From: CAVSWN01 sp046728115
GTDB taxonomy: Bacteria; Acidobacteriota; Vicinamibacteria; Vicinamibacterales; CAVVIG01
Length of the DNA: 19,466 nt
Direction of reading: 5' to 3'
NCBI GenBank assembly: GCA_046728115.1
Contig: JBKPDW010000474.1
Span: 1-19,466, forward strand
The notes beneath the pieces were generated by a model that saw only the letters and a list, made by a program, of their open reading frames with translations, did not search any database and was not told the DNA's origin. The position numbers and the translations under genes are program-made. Below are positions 7,833-15,833 of this stretch, piece by piece; the first letter of the stretch is position 1, and each line of letters starts with the position of its first letter.

Positions 7833-8864
7833 GTGAGCCGAAGGTTGATCGTCAACGATGGACGTCGCGAGCGCGAGCTGGTGCTCGTCGGCACGATCGT
7901 CGTGGGCCGCGACCCGATGTGCGACGTGAGCGAGCCGGATTCCCTGCTCTCGCGGCGCCACGCCGAATTCTCGATCGACGGCAAGTGGATCGTCGTCCGC
8001 GATCTCGGCAGCCGGAACGGCATCTATGTGAACGGCGCGCGAAAGGCGGAGACACAGCTGCGATCCGGCGATCTGATCCAGATCGGCAACCTTCAACTTC
8101 GATACGTCGAAGATGCGTCGCCCATCGTTGTTGCCCCGGAACTCGAAGACGTCGACGCGACAAGCGTGATCCACGGGGCGCCAGGCAGCAAGTCCCGGGC
8201 GGCCGATTCGGGCGCGAGACAGACGTCGACCGCATCAACGAGCGTTCGTCCGGCGACGGCTTCCGGGGCCAGCGCGCCTTCCAGGTATCAGGACGACGAG
8301 CCGACTGCGTTCGTGCCGCCACGTCCCCAGCAGGGGCCGGCAGGACCGAGCAACGATTCTGTGACTCTGCGACTGCCCATGCCCGCGGACGATACCGATC
8401 AGACCTCGGTGATCCCCGGGCCGGGATTACGGCAACCACCGGGATCGCCGTCGGTCAGCGCGTCGGTCGTCGCCACACAGCCGCCGGGCGTCTCGCGTGC
8501 ACTCAACGCGGCTTCGCCAGCCGACTACGACGAGGATCAGACGCGCGTGGTCGCACCACCGGCGCGTCCGGCCGCAACAAACCCCACGCCTCCAGCGCCG
8601 GCGGTGGTGAAGGAGGCGGCCTCGAGCCGCGAAGCCCACGCATTGTCGATCGCCGCTGGCGCCATCGCCGACTTCCTCGGCGGCACAGTGTCGAGTCCCA
8701 AGGCGGCAGATGTGGTCAACATGCTCCAGCAGGATCTGGCCCTGGCAGCAGACGGCAAGCTCGGCGTGCACGAAAACCCCGTTCGGGCAGGCGCGAAAGA
8801 AATTGTTGACGAGTTGAATCGGCTGATGGTGCGTCTGCGCACGGTCGCGAGTGATCTCTCATGA
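7833..8864 (+). CDS. FHA-domain protein with phosphothreonine-like motif repeats
   Basis: GTG at 7833, with GGAG upstream and 13 bp after the kinase stop, gives 343 residues. An N-terminal FHA domain (about 5-93) has the phosphothreonine-binding residues G25-R26, S40-R41-x-H43, N62-G63 and N67-G68. The middle (about 100-255) is a disordered Pro/Ala/Thr linker with four copies of an acidic patch followed by T-x-x-[IV], at T110, T158, T191 and T237. A conserved-looking helical C-terminal domain (about 262-343) ends the protein. FHA domains bind phosphothreonine and favour Ile/Val/Leu at +3, so these sites could be kinase targets that the protein's own FHA, or the FHA of its neighbour, recognises. 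No membrane segment. Its stop overlaps the next start (ATGA). Confidence 0.9.
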   Translation: MSRRLIVNDGRRERELVLVGTIVVGRDPMCDVSEPDSLLSRRHAEFSIDGKWIVVRDLGSRNGIYVNGARKAETQLRSGDLIQIGNLQLRYVEDASPIVVAPELEDVDATSVIHGAPGSKSRAADSGARQTSTASTSVRPATASGASAPSRYQDDEPTAFVPPRPQQGPAGPSNDSVTLRLPMPADDTDQTSVIPGPGLRQPPGSPSVSASVVATQPPGVSRALNAASPADYDEDQTRVVAPPARPAATNPTPPAPAVVKEAASSREAHALSIAAGAIADFLGGTVSSPKAADVVNMLQQDLALAADGKLGVHENPVRAGAKEIVDELNRLMVRLRTVASDLS

Positions 8865-10240
8865 CAACCGTGACGAGACTGCTTGTTCGAGAGGATAACG
8901 GCACCGAACGTCTCGTGGACCTTCCGCAGGGTGTGGTGCGCATCGGACGATCGCTCGACAACCAGGTCGTCCTGGCCGATGCCGACAAAGGCGTGTCGAG
9001 AGCGCATGCGGAGCTCCATGTCCAGAACGGCCGCTACGTCATCGTCGATCTGCAGAGCCAGAACGGCACGTGGTTGAACGGCCTGCGCGTGCAGCGCGCA
9101 GAAGTGCGACCCGACGCCGAGATCGGCATAGGCACGTATCGGCTGAGGCTGCGGTACGGACCGGCGGTGCCGGTCGCGATCGATCGCGCGGTAACTACTT
9201 CGCTGGATTCTGCGACGCTCGTTGGCATGAAGCCGTCGCCTCGATCGGCGCCGAACGCGAGTCCAGGTTCGAGCCCGATTCCGGATCTGGCGCTGTCCCG
9301 CGGACCTGCTCAACAGCCGCCGCAGAGGGGACCGTCACGGCGACGCGACGACCCGCACCACGTTCCCGCGGCCCATCCGGCGACACCGTCCCGAACGCCG
9401 TTCCTCATCGGTGGCGTTGCGGCCGTCGCACTGATCGGCATCGTCGTCGGCCGCTTCATCTTTCCATCCGCTCAGGGTCCGGCGCCTTCGATCGCGCCAG
9501 CGGGAGCCTCGGCGTCCGCGACGAACGTCGTCAGCGCCCCACCGGATCCGCCGGCTCAGGCACCCGTTCCGGCGACGGATGCTGCGTCGCCGCCGGTGAC
9601 ATCAGCGGCGGCCGACACTCGGCCGCCCGCGGCACCGGCGACCGTCACCGCGCCAGCGCGGAACGGCGTTGCTTCCTCGGCGGCAGCCGCCACCCGTGCG
9701 GTGGCTGCCGAACTGCCGGTAACGCGCAAGCCCGGCGAATCGCTCCAGCAATGGCGCGAACGGAGCGCGGGCCTTCAGGCGCGTTATGCGTATTCGAAAG
9801 TGGCGCTCGACCGCGGCGACTACGCCGCGGCGGCCGGCGGCTTCGCAGCCATCCTGCTCGACGAGCCGGGATTCCTCGACGCGCCGCAACTGCTCGTCAA
9901 AGCGCGCGACGGCCTTCGCACCGCGGCGCTCGCGGCAATCGAATCCGGCAATCGGCTGGACGCGGCCGGCGACTGGACGAGCGCGATGCGGAAATACGAG
10001 CAGGCCCGGGAAATCGACAAATCGGTGCCGGGGCTCGAGGATGCGTTCAAGCGCGTGCGCGGAAAGATTCGCGCGGCCGGCACGGAGGCGATGAAGCGCG
10101 CGCGGCTGCTCGATGCGGCAGGGACGATTCCCGACGCGCTCCACGAGTACGAGAAGGCGGCGCTATGGCTGCCGGTCGACGATCCCAACCGCGACATCGC
10201 GCGCGCGCGCGCGGACCAGTTGAAAACGAAAGTCAGGTGA
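8861..10240 (+). CDS. FHA-domain membrane protein with C-terminal TPR-like region
   Basis: The ATG overlaps the preceding stop by four bases (ATGA). The 459-residue protein starts with an FHA domain (about 5-98) with G29-R30, S46-R47-x-H49, N68-G69-T70 and N73-G74 intact. A Pro/Ser/Arg-rich linker leads to one transmembrane helix at about 180-200, then an Ala/Pro-rich linker and a helical region (about 285-459) with TPR-like spacing, such as Y-A-Y-S-K-V-A-L-D-R-G-D-Y and E-Y-E-K-A-A-L-W. The FHA side should be cytoplasmic, where it can read kinase products, with the TPR side across the membrane. It therefore looks like a link between phosphorylation and extracytoplasmic partners. A D-S-A-T-L-V motif follows the FHA domain. 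A 45-bp gap separates it from the second kinase. Confidence 0.88.
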   Translation: MTTVTRLLVREDNGTERLVDLPQGVVRIGRSLDNQVVLADADKGVSRAHAELHVQNGRYVIVDLQSQNGTWLNGLRVQRAEVRPDAEIGIGTYRLRLRYGPAVPVAIDRAVTTSLDSATLVGMKPSPRSAPNASPGSSPIPDLALSRGPAQQPPQRGPSRRRDDPHHVPAAHPATPSRTPFLIGGVAAVALIGIVVGRFIFPSAQGPAPSIAPAGASASATNVVSAPPDPPAQAPVPATDAASPPVTSAAADTRPPAAPATVTAPARNGVASSAAAATRAVAAELPVTRKPGESLQQWRERSAGLQARYAYSKVALDRGDYAAAAGGFAAILLDEPGFLDAPQLLVKARDGLRTAALAAIESGNRLDAAGDWTSAMRKYEQAREIDKSVPGLEDAFKRVRGKIRAAGTEAMKRARLLDAAGTIPDALHEYEKAALWLPVDDPNRDIARARADQLKTKVR

Positions 10241-10285
10241 GATGACCGGAAGAGGGATACGGCCGCTTTTCCGTAAGAGGAGAAC

Positions 10286-12073
10286 GTGAGCACAAAGAAC
10301 GACCCGGCACAAATCGGACGCTACCAGGTCATCGAGCGGGTGGGTCGCGGCGGCATGGGTGTGTTGTTCCGCGGCATGGATCCCGTGCTCGATCGCGAAG
10401 TGGCGATCAAGCTGATGCTCGTGGATTTCTCGGAAGACGAAGAGGCGATGCGTCCGCGGTTCTATCGCGAGGCGCGCGCCGCCGCCAAGCTGCAGCACCG
10501 CAACATCGTCACCGTGTTCGAGTTCGCCGAGGAGGGCAGCACGCCGTACATCGTGATGGAGTTCCTGCGCGGCACCAGCCTCGCCGCGCGGATGGCGTCT
10601 CCATTGCCGCTGGCGCTCGAGGACAAGCTGGACGTCATCGCACAGCTTTGCGACGCTCTGCACTACGCGCACGAGCAGGGGGTCGTCCACCGCGACGTAA
10701 AGCCCGCGAACGTATTCCTTCTGACCGACGGCACGGTCAAGCTCCTCGATTTCGGCATCGCGAAAGTCACGACATCCACGTTGACACGTCGCGGCGACGT
10801 CCTCGGCAGCGCATCGTACATGTCGCCGGAACACGTGGCAGGCAGCGAATCGGTGGACGGCCGGTCGGACATTTTCTCGGTCGGCGTCGTGCTCTACGAA
10901 CTCCTCGCCGGACGCAGGCCGTTCCACGCGGAGGCCCCGACGGCCATCATCATGAAGATCCTGCAGGAGGAGCCGCCGCCGCTCGAAGGCATCGTGTCGG
11001 GGCTTCCACCGCAGCTGGTCGCTGCGGTCAACAAGGCGCTGGCGAAGGACGCTGCCGATCGGTTTCAAACGGCGGGCGAACTCTCGAAGCAGCTGCAATG
11101 GATTCGCAAGGCCATCATCTCGGCGAGCGAAGGCGTCGGGCAGCTGGAGGAAACACGATTCGCGACGCCTACGGAAATCCGCAAGTTCCAGGAAGCGTTC
11201 GAAGCCAACCGTCCGGCCGACTCGCAGGTCGCGCCAGGTTCGGGAACCTCTGTCGCGCCCGTGGCGGGCCGGCCAAAGTGGCTGATCCCGGCAGCAGCAG
11301 CCGTCCTCGTCGTTCTGCTCGTTGCAGGCGTGCTGTCGTTCGGACGCGGTGCGACGCCGGCCGCGCATCCTGCCGCGCCGCCAGCTGCAGCGGACACCTC
11401 GCGTGGTGGCGCTGCGGTCGGATCGACGCCGGGGGGGACCGCGGCGGCCGCCGCGGATGGCGCACCTGTGAAAATCGAGACCAATCCCGTCGGCGCCGCG
11501 ATCACGGTCGACGGGCGCGACACGAAGCAAACGACGCCCGCATCGATCGCGATCAAAGGCGCCGGCCCGCATCGTCTGCAACTCTCGAAGCGCGGATTTC
11601 TCGCGCGCGACATCAAGCTGGAGGACGAGGATCTCCGTTCCGGCTCGCTGAGCTACACGCTGCAGCAGGCGCCGGTCACCATGGTGCCCGTGTCGATTTC
11701 GAGCGCGTACCCGGTTGAAGTGTTCGAGGGCGCAAAATCGATTTCGCGTGCGAGCGACGCGCATCATCTCAATGTCGCTGCTGGTTCGACCATCCGTATC
11801 AAGGCGCCGGACTATCTGCTCGATGTGCCCGTGCGTGTTGACGGGAAGATCGATTACCAGGCACCGTCACTCGGCTATCTGACGGTCCTGACAAAGTACG
11901 AAACCTGCAACGTCAAGATCGGCTCGAAGGATCTGGGATATCCGCCCATCACGAAGCTGCCGATCGTGGCGGGTCAATACAAGATCGACATTGTCTGCCC
12001 GGCCGGCCAGAGCCCGAACGGACAGTTCGTAACCGTGGCGCCGAACAACACGGCCACTGCGAGGATTTACTGA
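10286..12073 (+). CDS. Transmembrane Ser/Thr kinase with extracytoplasmic PEGA region
   Basis: GTG at 10286 follows an AAGAGGAG box by three bases; the product is 595 residues. The cytoplasmic kinase has a complete catalytic set: G20-R-G-G-M-G25, K42, H-R-D at 135-137, D-F-G at 155-157 and G-S-A-S-Y-M-S-P-E. A Thr-rich juxtamembrane segment leads to one transmembrane helix at about 332-352. Outside, an Ala/Gly linker is followed by a PEGA domain (about 392-460), a central beta-rich segment, and a second PEGA-like unit (about 525-595). The only two cysteines outside the membrane lie in this last unit and could form a disulphide. This is the PknB-like receptor layout with PEGA in place of PASTA, suggesting a sensor of envelope or wall state. 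It overlaps the next gene by one base. Confidence 0.93.
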   Translation: MSTKNDPAQIGRYQVIERVGRGGMGVLFRGMDPVLDREVAIKLMLVDFSEDEEAMRPRFYREARAAAKLQHRNIVTVFEFAEEGSTPYIVMEFLRGTSLAARMASPLPLALEDKLDVIAQLCDALHYAHEQGVVHRDVKPANVFLLTDGTVKLLDFGIAKVTTSTLTRRGDVLGSASYMSPEHVAGSESVDGRSDIFSVGVVLYELLAGRRPFHAEAPTAIIMKILQEEPPPLEGIVSGLPPQLVAAVNKALAKDAADRFQTAGELSKQLQWIRKAIISASEGVGQLEETRFATPTEIRKFQEAFEANRPADSQVAPGSGTSVAPVAGRPKWLIPAAAAVLVVLLVAGVLSFGRGATPAAHPAAPPAAADTSRGGAAVGSTPGGTAAAAADGAPVKIETNPVGAAITVDGRDTKQTTPASIAIKGAGPHRLQLSKRGFLARDIKLEDEDLRSGSLSYTLQQAPVTMVPVSISSAYPVEVFEGAKSISRASDAHHLNVAAGSTIRIKAPDYLLDVPVRVDGKIDYQAPSLGYLTVLTKYETCNVKIGSKDLGYPPITKLPIVAGQYKIDIVCPAGQSPNGQFVTVAPNNTATARIY

Positions 12074-13560
12074 TGAAGAGCCTGCTGCGTATCGCAGCCG
12101 CGTCGGTGGCGCTCGTCGCCACGCTCGGCGCCCAGTCGAACCGCGACGACGAGTTCGCGCGCCGCCAGTACGAGAGCGGGTTGACGTTCCTGCAGAACAA
12201 GCGGTACGTCGAGGCGCTGAAGGACTTCCAGGTGGTCGTGGACTCGTTCCCGAGGAGCTCCTCTGCCGACCTGGCGCTGCTCCAGATCGCGACGTATCAG
12301 CTCGACGTGGCGCATAACGCGGCCGCCGCGCAGACCATCAACGACAGGCTGTTGAAGGAATACGCCGACGGCGGCGCCGCACCTATGGCGTACGTGATCT
12401 CCGGCAGGTTGGCAACGATGAAGGGCCGTGCGCAAACGGACATCGAGGCCGCGCTGGCGAGCTTCGAACGCGTGCCGCGGCTGTTCCCCGGATCGGAAGC
12501 GGTTGCTGCGGCTGGTTACTACGCGGGGGACACCCTGCTGCTCGCGCGCCGCACCAGCGAGGCGCTCGAGCGATTCCGGCGCGTCACCATGGAATTTCCC
12601 CGCTCGATCTGGGCCGCCCGCGCCACGCTGGGCGCCGCCGTCTGCTTCGTGCAGACCGATCGGGCGATGCGCGCACTCGAGGAATTGCAGCGCGTTCGCC
12701 TGCAGTTCCCGGGCACGCCGGAGGCGGCGACCGCCCTCGACTACAACACGATCATCTACCGGTTGTACGTTCGTCCGCCCGCACAGCAGCCGTACGGTTT
12801 CAGCGGAAAGTTCATCGGGAGTGAAACGGCGAAGTTCAAGGATGTGGTTGGCGTCACCGTCAGCGATGGACAAATTTTGCTCGGCCACAACAAAGGCATC
12901 TCGATCTTCGACGCCAAGGCGGCGCTGCTCAAGACCGTACCCGCGCAGGACCCATCGGCGTTCTTCGTCGACGAACGCGGCCGCTTGATCATCGTCCGCC
13001 GCGATGTCTTGACTGCGGAAAACGGCGAAGCGGCCGCGATCAGCGTGCCTCAGCAGGACGGCAAGATCCGCCAGGCCGAGGAGATGCCGGCGGTGCTGGC
13101 GCTGACGAACGGCGATCGGCTCATCGCCGATCGCAAGGGGAATGGCGTCATCCGTGTGTCGGTCGCCGGCAAGTTCGTGAGGAATTTCGCCGCCGTCAAC
13201 GCGGAGCGGCTCGCCATGAATCAACTCGAGGACGTGGCGATCCTCGACAAGGATTCGAGGTCCATCGTCATCACGGATCGCGACGGCAAGCCGTTGAGCA
13301 GGATTGCGCCGAAGGGCCCCGGCTACGAATTGGATAACCCGGTCGATGTCGCGTTCGACGGATTCGGCCATCTGTACGTGCTCGACCGCGGCAAGCCGGC
13401 ACTTCACGTGTTCAACACGAAGTACAAACTCATTGCTTCGATCACGATGCCGGAAAAAGATCCGGGCGCGTTTCCGAAGCCGCAGGCTTTCGGACTCGAC
13501 GGAGCCGGGCGCCTGTACCTATTCGACGATCGTTCACAGCGCATTCAGGTATATCAGTGA
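12073..13560 (+). CDS. Exported TPR and beta-propeller (NHL-like) protein
   Basis: The start shares one base with the kinase stop (TGATG). The 495-residue protein has a signal peptide of about 20 residues (cleavage near L-G-A-Q). A TPR-type region follows (about 30-225; for example Y-E-S-G-L-T-F-L-Q-N-K-R-Y-V-E-A-L-K-D-F and repeated R-F-R-R-V-T-M-E-F-P-R-S units), like the outer-membrane-lipoprotein/YbgF kind of repeat. The C-terminal half (about 240-495) has repeated D-x-x-G-x-[LI]-[YI]-[VL] blade ends such as G-F-G-H-L-Y-V-L-D and G-A-G-R-L-Y-L-F-D, indicating an NHL-type beta-propeller. No enzyme residues are visible. It is probably periplasmic and a scaffold or binding partner of the PEGA/PDZ protein encoded next. 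Confidence 0.85.
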   Translation: MKSLLRIAAASVALVATLGAQSNRDDEFARRQYESGLTFLQNKRYVEALKDFQVVVDSFPRSSSADLALLQIATYQLDVAHNAAAAQTINDRLLKEYADGGAAPMAYVISGRLATMKGRAQTDIEAALASFERVPRLFPGSEAVAAAGYYAGDTLLLARRTSEALERFRRVTMEFPRSIWAARATLGAAVCFVQTDRAMRALEELQRVRLQFPGTPEAATALDYNTIIYRLYVRPPAQQPYGFSGKFIGSETAKFKDVVGVTVSDGQILLGHNKGISIFDAKAALLKTVPAQDPSAFFVDERGRLIIVRRDVLTAENGEAAAISVPQQDGKIRQAEEMPAVLALTNGDRLIADRKGNGVIRVSVAGKFVRNFAAVNAERLAMNQLEDVAILDKDSRSIVITDRDGKPLSRIAPKGPGYELDNPVDVAFDGFGHLYVLDRGKPALHVFNTKYKLIASITMPEKDPGAFPKPQAFGLDGAGRLYLFDDRSQRIQVYQ

Positions 13561-15800
13561 TGCAGATACGCAGAGCCACTCCGGCAGTCCGTGGTGAAAC
13601 GGCAGTGTCGCACCGAGGGCGGCGAGGCGCCTCGCTGGCAAGGCGCGACGACCGAGAATACCGCTGGCTCCCAGTCCTCGGCCTGGTGACCGCCTGTCTG
13701 CTGGTCGCGCCGCGGCCGGCACTGACCCAGGCCGTCGACCCGCAGTACGCGGAGGCCAAACGGCTGTTCGAGGCACTCGATTACGAGAGCGCGATCCGGA
13801 CGCTCGATCTGGCGATCTCGGGACTGGAAGCCCGGCCGGCGCAGGATCCTGCGCGGCGCGAACTGCTGCCCATCGCTTACGAGATGCGCGCCCGATCGAA
13901 GTTCGGCCTAGGCGATCAGAACGGTGCGAAAGCCGACTTCGTGACTCTTCTGAAAGTCGACGCGGGACACGCGCTGACGGGACAGGTGTCGCCCCGCGTC
14001 GTGGTCTTGTTCGAAGATACCGTCAAGCAGACGGTGACGACGCTCAACCTGACCGTGACACCGCCGACCGCGAAAGTGGATCTCGACGGCGTGCCGGTAC
14101 CAGCCAACAGCACAATTCCCGTCACGATCGGCGATCACACGATCACCGGCGATCAAATCGGCTACCGAAAGGGCCAGCAGACGTTTGCGGCGGAGGCCGG
14201 GACACCCTCGACCGTGGCGCTGACACTGGAGCGCGTCTCGTCGGTCCTGAACATCCTCACGTCGCCCGGCGACGTGGACGTGACGATCGACGGCGTCAAG
14301 CGAGGCAAGACAGCGGCGGGCCCGCCTCCCGCGAGCTACAACCAGGCCATCGCCAGCACGAACATTCCACCGGCACAGGTCTCGACAGTCATGGTGGTCG
14401 GCGACGTCCCGCAAGGATCGCACCTGATCGAGTTCACGCGCGAGTGCTACGTCAAGGTTGAAACGCGGTTGCCGGTGGACAAGCCCGACGACTACACCGT
14501 CGGACCGATTGCGCTGAACCACGCCGTGGCGACCTTGTCGGTGACTTCGAACGATCCCACCGCGCAGGTGGTGATCGACGGTCAGGCCCGGGGCGTGGCG
14601 CCGTTCACGACCGCCGATCTCTGCGAGGGCGAGCACACCGTTGAACTGCGCTCGTCGTCAGGGCGGTACTTCAAGCGCCTGCAGGCCAGGACCGGCGATT
14701 CCATCACCGTGAAAGGCTTGGTCAAGCCAGCGTTTGCGCTGCTGTCCGCCTTCGGCCAGGCGGCCGGTAGCCCCGATCTCCGGGCGGTCGTGGAGCGCCT
14801 GTTCGATCCGTCGGTCGGCGTGACGCTCTTCGCACCGCCCCAGGAGCAGTCGGATCAGGCGCTCAAGGCGAACCAACTGCCGGTGAGCTGGCTCGCATTC
14901 GACGGCAACAAGCGGCAGATGGGCACGTCGCCCGACGTCGGGTCGTCGATGCGCCGCGACGTCTCGGTCAAGCTCTCGAATACCTTCGGCACGCAGGGGG
15001 TCGCCGCGGTGACGGTCCTCGATCGCAGCCGCGTCATCGTGTCTCTCCTCGCATCGGGCAGCAGCGATCCCGACGTGCTCGAAGTGAGCCTCGACAACGG
15101 CGAGTCGGTGCGCCGCGCCATTGCTCTGCTGGATCGCATGCCGTTGTTGTTCCGGCCGGCAATCGGATTGGTCGCGATGGATGTCGCTGACGTGACCGGC
15201 GCGATCGTCGCGGCCGTCGATGCCAACGGACCGGCCGCGAAGGCGGGCATCAAGGTGGGCGACACAGTCGTGAAGGTGAACGATCAACCTGCCGTCGACG
15301 CGGCGGCCCTTGCGACGGCGCTCGCCAGCCGGAAGGCTAACGACGATCTGAAGCTCGAGCTGAAGGATCGAACGGGCGCCATCCGGCAGGCCACCGTGAA
15401 GGTCTACATGACGCCGCGTGTGATCGGCATCTCCGATCAGACGCTCGTCGTCAACTCGACGCTGGTAGCGCTGCGCGCGCGTCTGCTCGGCACCAGCGAT
15501 TCCACCGAGCAGACCGTATTGCGGCTGAACCTCGCGGCAGCGCTCGCGCGAGTGGAGGCCTGGGGCGACGCGCGTGCCGAGTTGCAGAGGGTGACGCTGC
15601 CCGACGGCGGCGGCGTGGCCAACGGCACGGTGCAGTATCTGCTCGGCCTGTGCGCCGATCGGCTCGGCAATCGCGCCGAGGCCGAGACTGCGTTCAGAGC
15701 TGCGGCGGCCTCCGACAGCTTGCTGACCGAAGACGGACCGCCGGTGAAGGAACTGGCGCAGGCCCGTCTGGCTGAATTGTCGCGCCCGGCTGGCGACTAG
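13560..15800 (+). CDS. Exported TPR / triple PEGA / PDZ / TPR protein
   Basis: ATG at 13560 overlaps the previous stop by one base (TGATG); a GTG one codon earlier is also in frame. The 746-residue protein has a basic N-terminus, a hydrophobic signal or anchor (about 37-56, ending A-L-T-Q-A), a short TPR-like region (about 58-145), and three PEGA-type units (about 160-225, 226-318 and 323-380, with the D-G-V-P-V, D-G-V-K-R-G and D-G-Q-A-R-G turns). A beta-rich middle follows, then a PDZ domain (about 533-615, with A-A-K-A-G-I-K-V-G-D-T-V-V-K-V-N) and a C-terminal TPR-like tail (about 640-746). There is no protease catalytic domain with the PDZ. It is likely a periplasmic scaffold that binds envelope components and peptides, the extracytoplasmic end of the kinase operon. 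Confidence 0.87.
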   Translation: MQIRRATPAVRGETAVSHRGRRGASLARRDDREYRWLPVLGLVTACLLVAPRPALTQAVDPQYAEAKRLFEALDYESAIRTLDLAISGLEARPAQDPARRELLPIAYEMRARSKFGLGDQNGAKADFVTLLKVDAGHALTGQVSPRVVVLFEDTVKQTVTTLNLTVTPPTAKVDLDGVPVPANSTIPVTIGDHTITGDQIGYRKGQQTFAAEAGTPSTVALTLERVSSVLNILTSPGDVDVTIDGVKRGKTAAGPPPASYNQAIASTNIPPAQVSTVMVVGDVPQGSHLIEFTRECYVKVETRLPVDKPDDYTVGPIALNHAVATLSVTSNDPTAQVVIDGQARGVAPFTTADLCEGEHTVELRSSSGRYFKRLQARTGDSITVKGLVKPAFALLSAFGQAAGSPDLRAVVERLFDPSVGVTLFAPPQEQSDQALKANQLPVSWLAFDGNKRQMGTSPDVGSSMRRDVSVKLSNTFGTQGVAAVTVLDRSRVIVSLLASGSSDPDVLEVSLDNGESVRRAIALLDRMPLLFRPAIGLVAMDVADVTGAIVAAVDANGPAAKAGIKVGDTVVKVNDQPAVDAAALATALASRKANDDLKLELKDRTGAIRQATVKVYMTPRVIGISDQTLVVNSTLVALRARLLGTSDSTEQTVLRLNLAAALARVEAWGDARAELQRVTLPDGGGVANGTVQYLLGLCADRLGNRAEAETAFRAAAASDSLLTEDGPPVKELAQARLAELSRPAGD

Positions 15801-15833
15801 CGGCATATCGTCGCGCAACCGGCCACTCCGGGT

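Noticed and set aside
10198..10213. Alternating CG run with Z-DNA potential at the end of the membrane FHA gene
   Set aside because: It encodes an ordinary Ala/Arg-rich helix in GC-rich DNA; there is no sign of regulatory use.
11431..11437. G7 homopolymer in the linker of the transmembrane kinase, possible phase variation
   Set aside because: It lies in a Gly-rich linker where G runs are expected from codon use. Seven bases is short for phase-variable tracts, and no supporting variation can be seen in one sequence.
10163..11767. 534-codon minus-strand ORF opposite the transmembrane kinase
   Set aside because: Its composition (Arg, His, Asp heavy, no recognisable motif) is typical of antisense frames in high-GC genes; the plus-strand kinase explains the region.
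12067..13407. 446-codon minus-strand ORF opposite the TPR/propeller gene
   Set aside because: Antisense shadow; the plus strand has a signal peptide, TPR and blade motifs and coupled start/stop overlaps.
15801..15833. CCGG-rich stretch between convergent genes as a bidirectional terminator
   Set aside because: Only four-base arms are possible and there is no T-run on either strand.
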